DNA from: Verrucomicrobiota bacterium
GTDB lineage: Bacteria; Verrucomicrobiota; Verrucomicrobiia; Limisphaerales; UBA8199
Length of the DNA: 46,166 nucleotides
Direction of reading: 5' to 3'
Assembly (NCBI GenBank): GCA_003176045.1
Contig: PSRM01000154.1
Coordinates: 1 to 46,166 of the forward strand
The translations under genes and the position numbers were made by a program. Positions within the stretch are counted from its first letter, which is position 1. The number at the start of each line of letters is the position of its first letter. Shown here in pieces: positions 13,702-21,475 of this stretch. The notes under the pieces were generated by a model. It ran no database searches, was not told the DNA's origin, and saw only the letters and a program-made list of their open reading frames with translations.

Positions 13702-13849
13702 GCTGACGGCCTCGTCCGCAACATGTTTTGGGTTGAGCGGGGAACTGGCGGACGAGGCCGTCCGCCGCTCCAATGCGCGACAGGAGTTGCGGACGGCCTC
13801 GTCCGCAAAGGGCTTGGGCTGCCGAGAAACGGCGGACGAGGCCGTCCGC
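13702..13849. repeat. Cluster of four REP-like palindromes, two inverted doublets
   Basis: Palindromes at 13702-13719, 13748-13765, 13789-13806 and 13832-13849. They alternate between the GGCCTC-centred and GAGGCC-centred forms of GCGGAC..GTCCGC. Spacing within doublets is 46 and 43 nt. The cluster fills the gap between gcvH and the glutaredoxin gene, in the manner of BIME elements in enterobacteria. Confidence 0.85.
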
Positions 13850-13876
13850 CGCTCCGTCGGCGCTGCGGTTTGGGCC

Positions 13877-14257
13877 TTAACCAATCTGCGCCGAGTATTG
13901 TTCCGACGAGAGCAGCTTATCCACTTCGGCCGGGTCTGCCATTTTGATTTTAAAAAACCACCCATCGCCGTATGGATCATCGTTGACCAATTTGGGATCT
14001 TTGGTTACAGCCTGGTTGACTTCGGTGACTTCACCGCTCACTGGCGAGTAAATATCGCTGGCAGTCTTGACCGATTCAACCACCGAGCAGGCTTCGCCGG
14101 CTTTGATTTGCCTGCCCTTTTCTGGTAACTCAACGAAAACAAGCTCGGTCAACTCATGCTGCGCGTGGTCGGTTATACCGATCAGAGCCGTCTCTCCGGA
14201 AACACGGATCCATTCATGCGACGGCGCGTATTTGAGATCAGAAGGGACGTTGGACAT
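13877..14257 (-). CDS. gcvH: Glycine cleavage system H protein
   Basis: A 126-residue lipoyl carrier that shuttles the aminomethyl group between the P, T and L proteins. The lipoylation site is the lysine in [19 protein letters not shown]. Other family motifs are the start [31 protein letters not shown], and the closing [14 protein letters not shown]. Length is standard. The ATG at 14257 is the obvious start. It follows gcvT on the same strand after a 137-nt gap containing an octamer tract. lipA downstream encodes the enzyme that completes its cofactor. Confidence 0.96.
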   Translation of the reverse strand: MSNVPSDLKYAPSHEWIRVSGETALIGITDHAQHELTELVFVELPEKGRQIKAGEACSVVESVKTASDIYSPVSGEVTEVNQAVTKDPKLVNDDPYGDGWFFKIKMADPAEVDKLLSSEQYSAQIG

Positions 14258-14361
14258 AGTTAACTCGGGAGTTTGATGATGAGCGTTGACATTTTTCTGC
14301 GTGTTTCCGCGCCACTACATTCCGGTTCTTCGTAAGTCACCGAACTTGCCCTATGTACGCA

Positions 14362-14402
14362 TGCAACTCAATTAACTTAGTTAACTTATTTAACTCAATT
14401 AA
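14362..14402. repeat. TTAACTTA-type octamer tract at the 3' end of gcvT
   Basis: Units of about 8 nt (CAACTCAA, TTAACTTA, GTTAACTT, ATTTAACT). The tract overlaps the last codons of gcvT and contains its TGA stop. Confidence 0.7.
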
Positions 14403-15540
14403 CCGAACTCTTGCGATAAATCGGCTTCGGTACTACCGCGCAAGGCGAGCGTTTGCCGCGGATCTCAATTTCCAGTGCTGTCCCGGAGACAGCGTGCTGC
14501 GTCGGCACATACCCCAGGCCGATACCCACGCCCAGCGAAGGGCTTTGGGTGCCGCTTGCCACTTCCCCGACTTTCTCGCCCTCCGGGCCCGCGCTCCAGA
14601 TCGGATACTCTGGCCGGGGAGGGGCCGATTTTCCAGACATTTTAAACGCAATGAGCTTCTTGTTTGTTCCCTGAGCCTTCTGCGTGGCGAGAATATCCCG
14701 GCCCACGAACTCGCCTTTATCCAAGGCAACGAAATAGCCAAGCCCTGCCTCCATCGGTGTCGTGCTTTCGTCCAGTTCGTGTCCGTAGAGCGGATAACAG
14801 ACTTCGGTGCGAAGGGTGTCTCGCGCGCCCAGGCCGGCCGGCTTCAGCCCATGCGCCATGCCTAATGCGATCAGCTTGTCCCAGATCCCTTCGATCAAGG
14901 CCGCCGGCGCCACCAACTCGAAACCATCCTCACCCGTGTAACCTGTGCGCGAAACCCAGACGCTGTGGTTGTTGAAATTCCAACGGCCCGTTTGGTTTTT
15001 CTTTAAATCGGAAACCTGTGTGACTCGTGTCCCGCCTGCCGAGCCCCCCCGCAGCAACTGACTCAAAATGGTGGCTGCACTGGGACCTTGCAACGCAACG
15101 GCGCCAAACATTTCCGAGGCGTTGAGAAGCCGCACTCCGGCCTGTTCGCCAAACACGGCTCGCTGCTGCTCAAGCCACTTTACGTCGGCGCCAATCCGTG
15201 CAGCGTTCACGATCAGCAGATACTCTTCAGCTTCCAGCCGGTAAACGTAAAGATCATCTATTACCCCGCCCCGCGGGTTGCACATCAGCGTATATTGCCC
15301 CTGGCCAACAGCGAGTTTCCGAGTGTCATTCGTGAGCGTCCGATTGAGAAACTCCTGAGCAGCCGGGCCGGTGAAAGAAACCTGGCCCATATGTGAAATA
15401 TCGAAAAGACCGGCAGCCCGCCTTACTGCCAGATGTTCTTCCATAATGCTCGTGTAGTGCACCGGCATCTCCCACCCGCTAAATTCGATCAGCTTTGCGC
15501 CAAGCTTCTGATGCGCGCCAAATAGCGGGGTGCGTTTCAT
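14395..15540 (-). CDS. gcvT: Glycine cleavage system aminomethyltransferase (T protein)
   Basis: A 381-residue folate-dependent enzyme that transfers the methylene group from the H protein to tetrahydrofolate and releases ammonia. It shows the N-terminal HQKLGAKLIEFSGWEMPVHY, the folate-binding NPRGGVIDDLYVYRL with the catalytic aspartate pair, SRTGYTGEDGFEL, GLGARDTLRTEVCYPLYGHEL, and a C-terminal barrel with GYVPTQHA. Length is slightly above the E. coli protein. It is the first gene of the gcvT-gcvH-grx-lipA set on this strand. I looked for a glycine riboswitch upstream (15541-15780) and did not recognise one. gcvP is not in the window. Confidence 0.95.
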   Translation of the reverse strand: MKRTPLFGAHQKLGAKLIEFSGWEMPVHYTSIMEEHLAVRRAAGLFDISHMGQVSFTGPAAQEFLNRTLTNDTRKLAVGQGQYTLMCNPRGGVIDDLYVYRLEAEEYLLIVNAARIGADVKWLEQQRAVFGEQAGVRLLNASEMFGAVALQGPSAATILSQLLRGGSAGGTRVTQVSDLKKNQTGRWNFNNHSVWVSRTGYTGEDGFELVAPAALIEGIWDKLIALGMAHGLKPAGLGARDTLRTEVCYPLYGHELDESTTPMEAGLGYFVALDKGEFVGRDILATQKAQGTNKKLIAFKMSGKSAPPRPEYPIWSAGPEGEKVGEVASGTQSPSLGVGIGLGYVPTQHAVSGTALEIEIRGKRSPCAVVPKPIYRKSSVN

Positions 15541-15712
15541 TTGAGAATAACCTAGCCGCAGAATAGGTCACACGTACTACGCTGTAAAGTGCGGCGAAAC
15601 ATCTTAGCGTGGGTGGTTCCGTGCGGTGGAAATTGAGTCTGGGGCAAACACCCCACGACAAATCGTGGGCGCTGCTGTTGCAAATCGAACCCGCAGGGTG
15701 GAGTTTATTGCA

Positions 15713-15775
15713 GGTCGTGAGACCGAAAAGTTTTCCGAAAGGAAAACAAAGTAGACCTCACGATCTTTTCTTTTT
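15713..15775 (+). other. Strong two-stem hairpin with GAAA tetraloop and T-rich tail
   Basis: The outer stem pairs 15713-15721 with 15757-15765 (9 bp, one G-U). After an internal loop, an inner 7-bp stem GTTTTCC/GGAAAAC (15730-15736 with 15741-15747) is closed by a GAAA loop. On the + strand it is followed by a T-rich run (TTTTCTTTTT). On the - strand it lies about 14 nt beyond the stop of the lipoprotein gene, where it could end that transcript. A bidirectional terminator or a small structured RNA are both possible. Which one is not decided by the sequence. Confidence 0.6.
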
Positions 15776-15778
15776 GCC

Positions 15779-16366
15779 TCAATGAGGCCGTGGCATAGAT
15801 CCTACCAGGACGTGATCCAGTTCCTGAAGTGGACCCAGCGGCTTGTCCTTCTCCTCGTAGCGCTCCACCGCCGGTTCGCCTGAACGCAGCTTGTAAACCA
15901 CAAGGTCGTTTTGCATCAGGACCAGCCCTTTGAAAGTCCAGCCGGTCACCTTGGTCCGCCTTTTAAACCCAAGCACGTCCATGGTGATACTCCCATAACG
16001 GTGGCTATTGGTGATACTCAGTTCCATTTCGTAAGCTCGGCAGGCATCCTTGCACTCCAGGCATTTCCTGACTGCCTCGTGCAGGTCCTCCTTGCAGATC
16101 GCCGGATTGGGCAGGAACCGATTCATCACGTCCAAATACGTCAGGATTTTGACATTCGGGGTGGCGTACGGGTCGAAGCCTAATCGCCGCAGGTCCGCCT
16201 CCCGGCTTTGGAAAGGGATAATCTTTTCAAAGGCTGCATCGGCCTGGCTAAAATTTGTCCATGGCGTTTGGAACCTGCACGTTTCGCGAGGGAGCAAAGA
16301 CTTACAACCGCTGGTGATGAACAGGCCGCTCGCCACTATCGGAACGAGCATCCACTTTGATTGCAT
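15779..16366 (-). CDS. Conserved hypothetical lipoprotein
   Basis: A 195-residue protein with a lipoprotein signal peptide: MQSKWMLVPIVASGLFITSGC, with the lipobox ITSGC and C21 as the lipidated residue. The mature part begins PRETCRFQTPWTNFSQADAAF and has the pattern LRRLGFDPYATPNVKILTYLDVM followed by a two-cysteine segment (CLECKDAC) that could form a disulfide in the periplasm. The C-terminal half is mostly beta (TKVTGWTFKGLVLMQNDLVVYKL). I recognise the look of a conserved hypothetical lipoprotein but no function. It is alone on its strand between gcvT and the HU gene, and is followed by a strong stem-loop. Confidence 0.75.
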   Translation of the reverse strand: MQSKWMLVPIVASGLFITSGCKSLLPRETCRFQTPWTNFSQADAAFEKIIPFQSREADLRRLGFDPYATPNVKILTYLDVMNRFLPNPAICKEDLHEAVRKCLECKDACRAYEMELSITNSHRYGSITMDVLGFKRRTKVTGWTFKGLVLMQNDLVVYKLRSGEPAVERYEEKDKPLGPLQELDHVLVGSMPRPH

Positions 16367-16550
16367 ATACGCCGGCCCTGTCAGTCAGAAATGGTTTGAA
16401 TTATTATCCGCATCCGCTGCTCGTTGTCTCGGTAGCTATTCCCCGCGTTTTGCGCCGTAAACCTATGCAACGATTCGCTGCTTGACCCTTTCTCGGGCAC
16501 TCGCTATAGAAAAGACATTTACCGGATCCAATTCAAAACCCTATTGGCTT

Positions 16551-16898
16551 ATGACCCTGACAAAACGCGACCTGGTATCACGTATCAGCGACGAAACAAA
16601 AATCCTCCCTCCAAAAGTCCTGGAGGTTGTGCAAAGGACCCTCAATTACATCATTGAAGCCCTTGGCAAGGGCCAGAAGGTGGAGCTGCGTCAATTCGGA
16701 GTGTTCGAAGTCAGAACCCGAAAGGCCCGCGTCGGCCGCAACCCCAAGAATCCTTCCGTTGATGTCGTGATCCCCGTCCGCTCGGTTGTCAAGTTCAAGC
16801 CCGGCAAAGAAATGCGCGCCGCAATGAAGAGGCTCACTCCAGCCTCGGCCGCCAAGTCGAATCATGTGAAACGTGATAACGCGAAACGTGAAACGTGA
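16551..16898 (+). CDS. HU/IHF-family DNA-binding protein
   Basis: A 115-residue histone-like protein of the HU/IHF family. The N-terminus MTLTKRDLVSRISDETKI leads into two helices. The core has VELRQFGVFEVRTRKARVGRNPKNP, containing the DNA-intercalating arm with the conserved RNP motif, and VVKFKPGKEMRAAMKRL at the end of the fold. It bends DNA and may help compact the repeat-rich chromosome. The start is the ATG at 16551, since the upstream frame to 16482 has no family similarity. The last residues (NHVKRDNAKRET) and the TGA stop are encoded by the ACGTGAA heptamer tract, so the natural C-terminus has been replaced. Confidence 0.93.
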   Translation: MTLTKRDLVSRISDETKILPPKVLEVVQRTLNYIIEALGKGQKVELRQFGVFEVRTRKARVGRNPKNPSVDVVIPVRSVVKFKPGKEMRAAMKRLTPASAAKSNHVKRDNAKRET

Positions 16899-16950
16899 AG
16901 CGTGAAACGTTAAACGTGAAGTGTGAAACGTGAAGTGTGAAACGTGAATG
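16864..16950. repeat. ACGTGAA heptamer tract overlapping the end of the HU gene
   Basis: About twelve 7-nt units of the type ACGTGAA with variants GCGTGAA, GTGTGAA and ACGTTAA. It supplies the stop codon of the HU gene and continues about 50 nt beyond. Confidence 0.88.
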
Positions 16951-17033
16951 GATGCGCACGAAAAAATAGGAGAACTCGGGTCGAAGATTAGCTTAAGAGA
17001 AAGATTAAGATTAAGAGCGCCCATCCGATGCTC

Positions 17034-17130
17034 CACCTGAACCCTGAACCCTGACTTCTGATTTGTGACCTCTGATTTCTGGCGTCTGACTTCTGACATC
17101 TGACCTCTGACTCCTGACCTCTGCTCGCCC
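17034..17130. repeat. CTTCTGA/CCTCTGA heptamer tract upstream of hisS
   Basis: About thirteen 7-nt units (CCCTGAA, CTTCTGA, TTTGTGA, CCTCTGA, CGTCTGA and others). They end a few bases before the hisS ATG. Reverse complements of these units (TCAGAGG, TCAGAAG) form the coding tracts at 30852 and 31855. Confidence 0.88.
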
Positions 17131-17131
17131 T

Positions 17132-18421
17132 ATGGACCGCCTTCCTGGATTTCGCGACTTTTATCCCGAGCCATTGCCTTCGCGCGAGGTGGGCTGGAGC
17201 GCCGACGCGCGTCAGTACATTTTTGACAAATGGCGCGACACAGCCCGGCGCTACGGCTTCCGCGAGTATGACGGACCGCCCTTGGAACCTTTGGAGTTGT
17301 ACACGACCAAAAGCGGCGCAGAAATTGTTGGGCAGCTCTATAACTTCAAGGACAAAGGTGAGCGCGATGTCTCTCTGCGGCCGGAGATGACTCCCACGCT
17401 GGCGCGGATGGTGGCAGCCCATCAACGCAGCTATAAAAAGCCCATGAAATGGTTCGCCCTGCCGCAACTCTTCCGCTACGAACGGCAGCAAAAGGGCCGG
17501 TTGCGCGAACACTTCCAACTCAATGCCGACATCATCGGCGAAAGCGATACTGCGGCGGATGCGGAACTCATCGCCCTGCTCATTGACACGCTGCGCTCGC
17601 TCGGGCTCACGGAGGCGGATTTTGTGCTTCGCCTCAGCAGCCGCAATGCCTGGCGGGATTTCTTCGCGTCACACAAGGGCGACCCGGCCCGCGAATACGA
17701 ATTTTACCAGGTCGTGGACAAGCTGGAGCGTGAAGAGCCCGGTGTTAACGAGCAAAAGCTACAAACGCTGGGCTTTTCGCTTGTTGAAGTCATGTCCATA
17801 ATTGAGAGCGGCAAACCGACGCAAGAGCTGGAGACGATTTTGGAGAGCTTGTCCGCACGAGGCCTCGGAGATTACGTAAGAGTTGATTATGGCGTAATTC
17901 GCGGCCTGGCTTATTACACCGGAGTGGTATTCGAGGCGTTTGATCGGAAAGGCGAATTCCGCGCCATCGCCGGCGGAGGGAGGTACGATAACCTCATCAA
18001 GCTCATCAGCGGCGGGAAGGCCGACTTGCCCGCGCTTGGGTTCGGTATGGGCGATGTTGTTCTCCTGGAACTGCTCACCGCTCGAAAGCTATTGCCCGCT
18101 TTCAACAACGCGCTGGATGTGTTTTTCCTGGTCGAGGACGAATCGCTGCGGTCTGATTCTCTTAACCTTGTCCAGGCGCTGCGCGCAGCGTCCCTCTGCG
18201 TTGATTTCTCACTGACACCCGCAAAACCGGACAAGCAATTCAAGCGAGCGCAGGAACTCAATGCGTGCTACACTATAAAAATCGAACGCGACCCGACTGA
18301 AGGCCTGGTCGCCCGCATCAGAAATCTTAAGTCCCGTGAAGAAAGCGCTGCCAGTCTGCACGAAGCCTCTCATCAGATGGTGTCTCTCTGTCGCAAACCC
18401 CATCGCCTTGAACCGATTTAA
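17132..18421 (+). CDS. hisS: Histidine--tRNA ligase
   Basis: A 429-residue class II aminoacyl-tRNA synthetase. Motif 1 lies near PGFRDFYPE and the following helix. Motif 2 is RYERQQKGRLREHFQLNADIIG. The histidine-binding motif is RGLAYYTGVVFE, and motif 3 is GGGRYDNL plus the late PALGFGMGDVVLLELL. The C-terminal anticodon domain follows (DVFFLVEDESL to KIERDP). The form 'GLAYYTG' differs from the 'GLDYYTG' of the E. coli type. HisZ was considered, but the full anticodon domain and all the aminoacylation motifs fit HisRS. ATG at 17132 comes directly after the heptamer tract, with only a weak ribosome binding site. Confidence 0.9.
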   Translation: MDRLPGFRDFYPEPLPSREVGWSADARQYIFDKWRDTARRYGFREYDGPPLEPLELYTTKSGAEIVGQLYNFKDKGERDVSLRPEMTPTLARMVAAHQRSYKKPMKWFALPQLFRYERQQKGRLREHFQLNADIIGESDTAADAELIALLIDTLRSLGLTEADFVLRLSSRNAWRDFFASHKGDPAREYEFYQVVDKLEREEPGVNEQKLQTLGFSLVEVMSIIESGKPTQELETILESLSARGLGDYVRVDYGVIRGLAYYTGVVFEAFDRKGEFRAIAGGGRYDNLIKLISGGKADLPALGFGMGDVVLLELLTARKLLPAFNNALDVFFLVEDESLRSDSLNLVQALRAASLCVDFSLTPAKPDKQFKRAQELNACYTIKIERDPTEGLVARIRNLKSREESAASLHEASHQMVSLCRKPHRLEPI

Positions 18422-18462
18422 TTTTCAACCGATTTAACCTATTTAACTCATTTAACTCCTTC
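18417..18462. repeat. ATTTAACT-type octamer tract between hisS and the 2Fe-2S subunit gene
   Basis: Units such as GATTTAAT, CGATTTAA, CCTATTTA and ACTCATTT. It fills the 45-nt gap and ends 4 nt before the GTG start of the next gene. Confidence 0.65.
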
Positions 18463-18466
18463 GTTT

Positions 18467-18952
18467 GTGGCAACAGAGACCACGATTCACTTCTCGGTAA
18501 ACGGCACCGCGCACACAGTCACGACCGATCCCAAGCGGTCACTCCTCGAGGTCCTGCGCGAGGACCTGCAACTGACCGGCACCAAATATGGCTGCGGCGA
18601 AGGGCAATGCCGCGCCTGCACGGTCCTGATTGACGGCGAAAGCGCCAACTCCTGCCTTACCGATGTCGGCGACGTGGACAAACGCGAGGTGTTGACGATT
18701 GAAGGATTGGCACACGGCGACAAGTTGGATCCCATACAGGAAGCGATGATGGAGGAGGGCGCCTTCCAATGCGGCTACTGCACCGCTGGAATGATCATGG
18801 GCCTGGCCGGAGTCCTCAAAAAGAACCCGCGGGCCTCCGAAGCTGAGGTCATGAAAGAAATGCAGCATCACCTCTGCCGCTGCTGCAGCTATGTGAAATA
18901 CCGAAGCGCCATCCGCCGTGTGCTCAGCCCGAATAGAAAGGATTTAAAATGA
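18467..18952 (+). CDS. 2Fe-2S subunit of a molybdenum hydroxylase (isoquinoline 1-oxidoreductase alpha-like)
   Basis: A 161-residue small subunit with two [2Fe-2S] clusters that pass electrons away from the molybdenum site. The N-terminal plant-ferredoxin-type motif is KYGCGEGQCRACTVLIDG plus the following SCL cysteine. The C-terminal cluster uses FQCGYCTAGM and HLCRCCSY. In most relatives the last motif is CRCG, and here a second cysteine follows. It starts with GTG at 18467. A 251-nt gap with hairpin repeats separates it from the large subunit. The absence of a FAD subunit gene suggests electrons go to a cytochrome or other membrane acceptor, as in the isoquinoline oxidoreductase group. Confidence 0.9.
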   Translation: MATETTIHFSVNGTAHTVTTDPKRSLLEVLREDLQLTGTKYGCGEGQCRACTVLIDGESANSCLTDVGDVDKREVLTIEGLAHGDKLDPIQEAMMEEGAFQCGYCTAGMIMGLAGVLKKNPRASEAEVMKEMQHHLCRCCSYVKYRSAIRRVLSPNRKDLK

Positions 18953-18979
18953 AAGGCTTCCAGGGTCGCGGGCCTGCCA

Positions 18980-19165
18980 TAATCCCACAGGGACGGCGGA
19001 TAATAGCCCAGCGTTTCAACGCTGGGTTTGTGTGGCCGTGCGGAAGAAGTCCCGGTAGGGACGGCAGAAGGAATACGGTTTCTGTCGTCCCTACGGGACT
19101 CCGTGCGCTGGCCATTCCGGTCCCAGCGTTGAAACGATGGGCTATTTTCTTGCATCCCTACGGGA
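18980..19165. repeat. Nested inverted repeats between the two hydroxylase subunit genes
   Basis: Outer arms with GCCCAGCGTTTCAACGCTGGG (about 19006-19026) and TCCCAGCGTTGAAACGATGG (19121-19140). Inner arms TCCCGGTAGGGACG (about 19050) and CGTCCCTACGGGA (about 19086). A third TCCCTACGGGA lies near 19155. The unit could form a large branched hairpin between iorA-like and iorB-like reading frames. Confidence 0.8.
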
Positions 19166-19203
19166 TTCAGATGGGCAAATCCTGTTGGCAATAAGTTTGG
19201 ACT

Positions 19204-21396
19204 ATGCGCGACGATTCTTCACCCATAGCCAGCGGGACATGCGCTTCTGGCGCCGTGGACGTTGACTACGACGAAATCGTCGAGCGAGTAGCTTACGACT
19301 TCGGAGTCAGCCGGCGGTCCTTCGTTGGCCTACTCGGCGCAGGTCTGCTGGTGGCGGCGAGCCTCCCCGCCGCCGCCCAGGAACGCGGCCGGCGCAGCCG
19401 CGCCTCAGGCGCTCGAAACATCGGCGCCCGAATTCATCTTGGGGTGGACGGCACCATCACCGTGCTCAGCGGCAAAGTCGAAGGCGGCCAGGGTGCGCGG
19501 ACCGAATTGTCGCAAGCCGCAGCCGAGGAACTCGGCGTACCGGTTTCTCGGGTGCAAATGATCCTCTGTATCACATCCGCTGTTCCGGACGATGGCGGCA
19601 CTTACGGCAGCGGCACTTCTCCTCGCACGGTGCCCGCCGTCCGCCAGGCCGCCGCCGCCGTTCGTGGACTTCTGATTTCCTACGCCGCCAAACAATGGCA
19701 GATCGAATCGGCAAGTATTCAGGTGCGCGATGGCAAAGCAATGGATCCTGACGGAAAACGCTCGATCGCCTACGCGGATCTGGCCAAGTCGGACGAGGGC
19801 GTAAAGCTTCTCCAGACGGCCATTCCCCAGGACGTGCAACTAATCCCCGTTAAGGAATGGAAGACCCTTGGAACCGCTGTCCTCAGGCCTGATCGTCGCG
19901 ACATCGTTACCGGCGCGCACAAATTCCCGTCAGACATTAGCCGCCCGGGAATGTTATACGGCAAAGTCATGCGGCCTCCGGCGTTTGGCGCGAGACTTGA
20001 ATCGGTTGACCTTGCGCCGGCCAAGGCCATGAAAGATGTAGTGGTCGTCGGAGGCGACCAGTTCGTGGGAGTCGCCGCTTCTAACACCGCGATTGCCGAA
20101 AAAGCTCTGGAGGCCGTCGCCCCAACCGCCAAATGGGTTTCAACCACGCACAATATCAGCAGCAACCTGCTATACGATTACCTTCAGGAAAACGTTCGCA
20201 ACCCGCTGCCTCCGAACCCATTCGCTTCGGATTCTAAAACCGATTCTGATGGAAAACCGGCTGCGGCCACATCTCTTCGGCGCACCTACCATGTTCCCTA
20301 CATTCAGCACGCCCCGCTCGAGCCACGCGTTGCAGTGGCGGAATGGAACGGCGACAAACTGACCGTCTGGACTGCCACTCAAAACCCCTTCGGCGTTCGC
20401 AATGAACTCGCCGGCGCTTTCCACCTTCCCCTGGAAAACATCTCCGTGGCCGTCCCCGATTTTGGCGCCGGATTCGGCGGCAAACATACCGGTGAGTGCG
20501 CAGTCGAGGCCGCCCGCTTGGCCAAAGAAGCCGGAAAACCCGTTTCACTGCGCTGGTCTCGCGAAGAGGAATTCACCTGGGCGTACTTTCGGCCAGCCGC
20601 TGTCATCCAGGTCGAAGCCACTCTGGATGCCGGCAAGATTGCTACATGGCACTTCATCAACATCAATTCCGGCCAAAGCGCAATGGAATCACCTTACGCC
20701 ATTACGAAGAAAAAGTCCGATTACGTCGCCTCCATCCCTCCTTTGCGTCACGGGTCTTATCGGGCGCTGGCTGCAACCGCCAACAATTTTGCGCGCGAAA
20801 CATTTATGGACGAGCTGGCCGCTTTGGCCGGCAAAGATCCGCTGGAATTCCGCCTGGCGCATCTCGATAACTCGCGCTTGCGAGCCGTGCTTGAGAAAGC
20901 GGCGGCCGAGTTCAAATGGAAGAGTCGCGCGGCCGAGAAAAATGCGAAGAATTCCAATGTCGGTTTCGGCCTTGCCTGCGGCACGGAAAAAGGCTCCTAC
21001 GTTGCCGCGTGTGCTGAAGTGGCGCTGGACCCGAAAAATCAGAAAATCAAAGTTACCCGCGTCAGCCAGGCCTTTGAGTGCGGTGCTATCTTGAACCCGG
21101 CGAATCTGCTCTCTCAGGTCCAGGGCGCAATCATCATGGGCCTGGGCGCAGTGTTGCGCGAGGAGACCCAATTCGAGGACGGCCAGATAACCAACGCCTC
21201 GTTCAAGAAATATCAAGTGCCCCGCTTTGACGATGTCCCTGAATTGGATGTGCATCTTATCAATCGTCCCGACCTGTCTTCAGCCGGTGCCGGCGAGACT
21301 CCGCTCATCGCCATCGCTCCCGCCGTCGCCAACGCCGTTTTCCAGGCCACTGGCAAAAGCGTAACCGCGCTGCCGATTCGCGTCGGCGGGGCGTAA
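19204..21396 (+). CDS. Molybdopterin-binding large subunit of a Tat-exported molybdenum hydroxylase (isoquinoline 1-oxidoreductase beta/aldehyde oxidase type)
   Basis: A 730-residue xanthine dehydrogenase-family catalytic subunit that binds molybdopterin cytosine dinucleotide and hydroxylates aldehydes or N-heterocycles. A twin-arginine motif SRRSFVGLLGAG (about 36-47) sits before a hydrophobic stretch, so the complex is likely periplasmic. Recognised segments are GKVEGGQGARTELSQAAAEEL, DGGTYGSGTSPRTVP, the GAGFGGKH motif at the molybdenum site, PLEPRVAVAEW, ITFE-like FECGAILNP, and the C-terminal GAGETPLIAIAPAVANA, which includes the catalytic glutamate. It pairs with the 2Fe-2S subunit upstream. 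The MocA-like gene downstream would finish its cofactor. The exact substrate is not readable from sequence. Confidence 0.9.
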   Translation: MRDDSSPIASGTCASGAVDVDYDEIVERVAYDFGVSRRSFVGLLGAGLLVAASLPAAAQERGRRSRASGARNIGARIHLGVDGTITVLSGKVEGGQGARTELSQAAAEELGVPVSRVQMILCITSAVPDDGGTYGSGTSPRTVPAVRQAAAAVRGLLISYAAKQWQIESASIQVRDGKAMDPDGKRSIAYADLAKSDEGVKLLQTAIPQDVQLIPVKEWKTLGTAVLRPDRRDIVTGAHKFPSDISRPGMLYGKVMRPPAFGARLESVDLAPAKAMKDVVVVGGDQFVGVAASNTAIAEKALEAVAPTAKWVSTTHNISSNLLYDYLQENVRNPLPPNPFASDSKTDSDGKPAAATSLRRTYHVPYIQHAPLEPRVAVAEWNGDKLTVWTATQNPFGVRNELAGAFHLPLENISVAVPDFGAGFGGKHTGECAVEAARLAKEAGKPVSLRWSREEEFTWAYFRPAAVIQVEATLDAGKIATWHFININSGQSAMESPYAITKKKSDYVASIPPLRHGSYRALAATANNFARETFMDELAALAGKDPLEFRLAHLDNSRLRAVLEKAAAEFKWKSRAAEKNAKNSNVGFGLACGTEKGSYVAACAEVALDPKNQKIKVTRVSQAFECGAILNPANLLSQVQGAIIMGLGAVLREETQFEDGQITNASFKKYQVPRFDDVPELDVHLINRPDLSSAGAGETPLIAIAPAVANAVFQATGKSVTALPIRVGGA

Positions 21397-21475
21397 CAAC
21401 CGCCGACTAGTTCCAGCTTTGGCGTCCAAACGGTTCAACGTTTTTACATTTCAACGATTTAACCAATTAATTCTT

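Noticed and set aside
15541..15778. Glycine riboswitch upstream of gcvT
   Set aside because: I looked for the tandem aptamer core sequences on the - strand and did not find them. The stem-loop there has a different shape.
17132..18421. HisZ (ATP phosphoribosyltransferase regulatory subunit)
   Set aside because: The full anticodon-binding domain and the complete motif 2 and histidine-binding motifs fit histidyl-tRNA synthetase better, and no hisG is adjacent.
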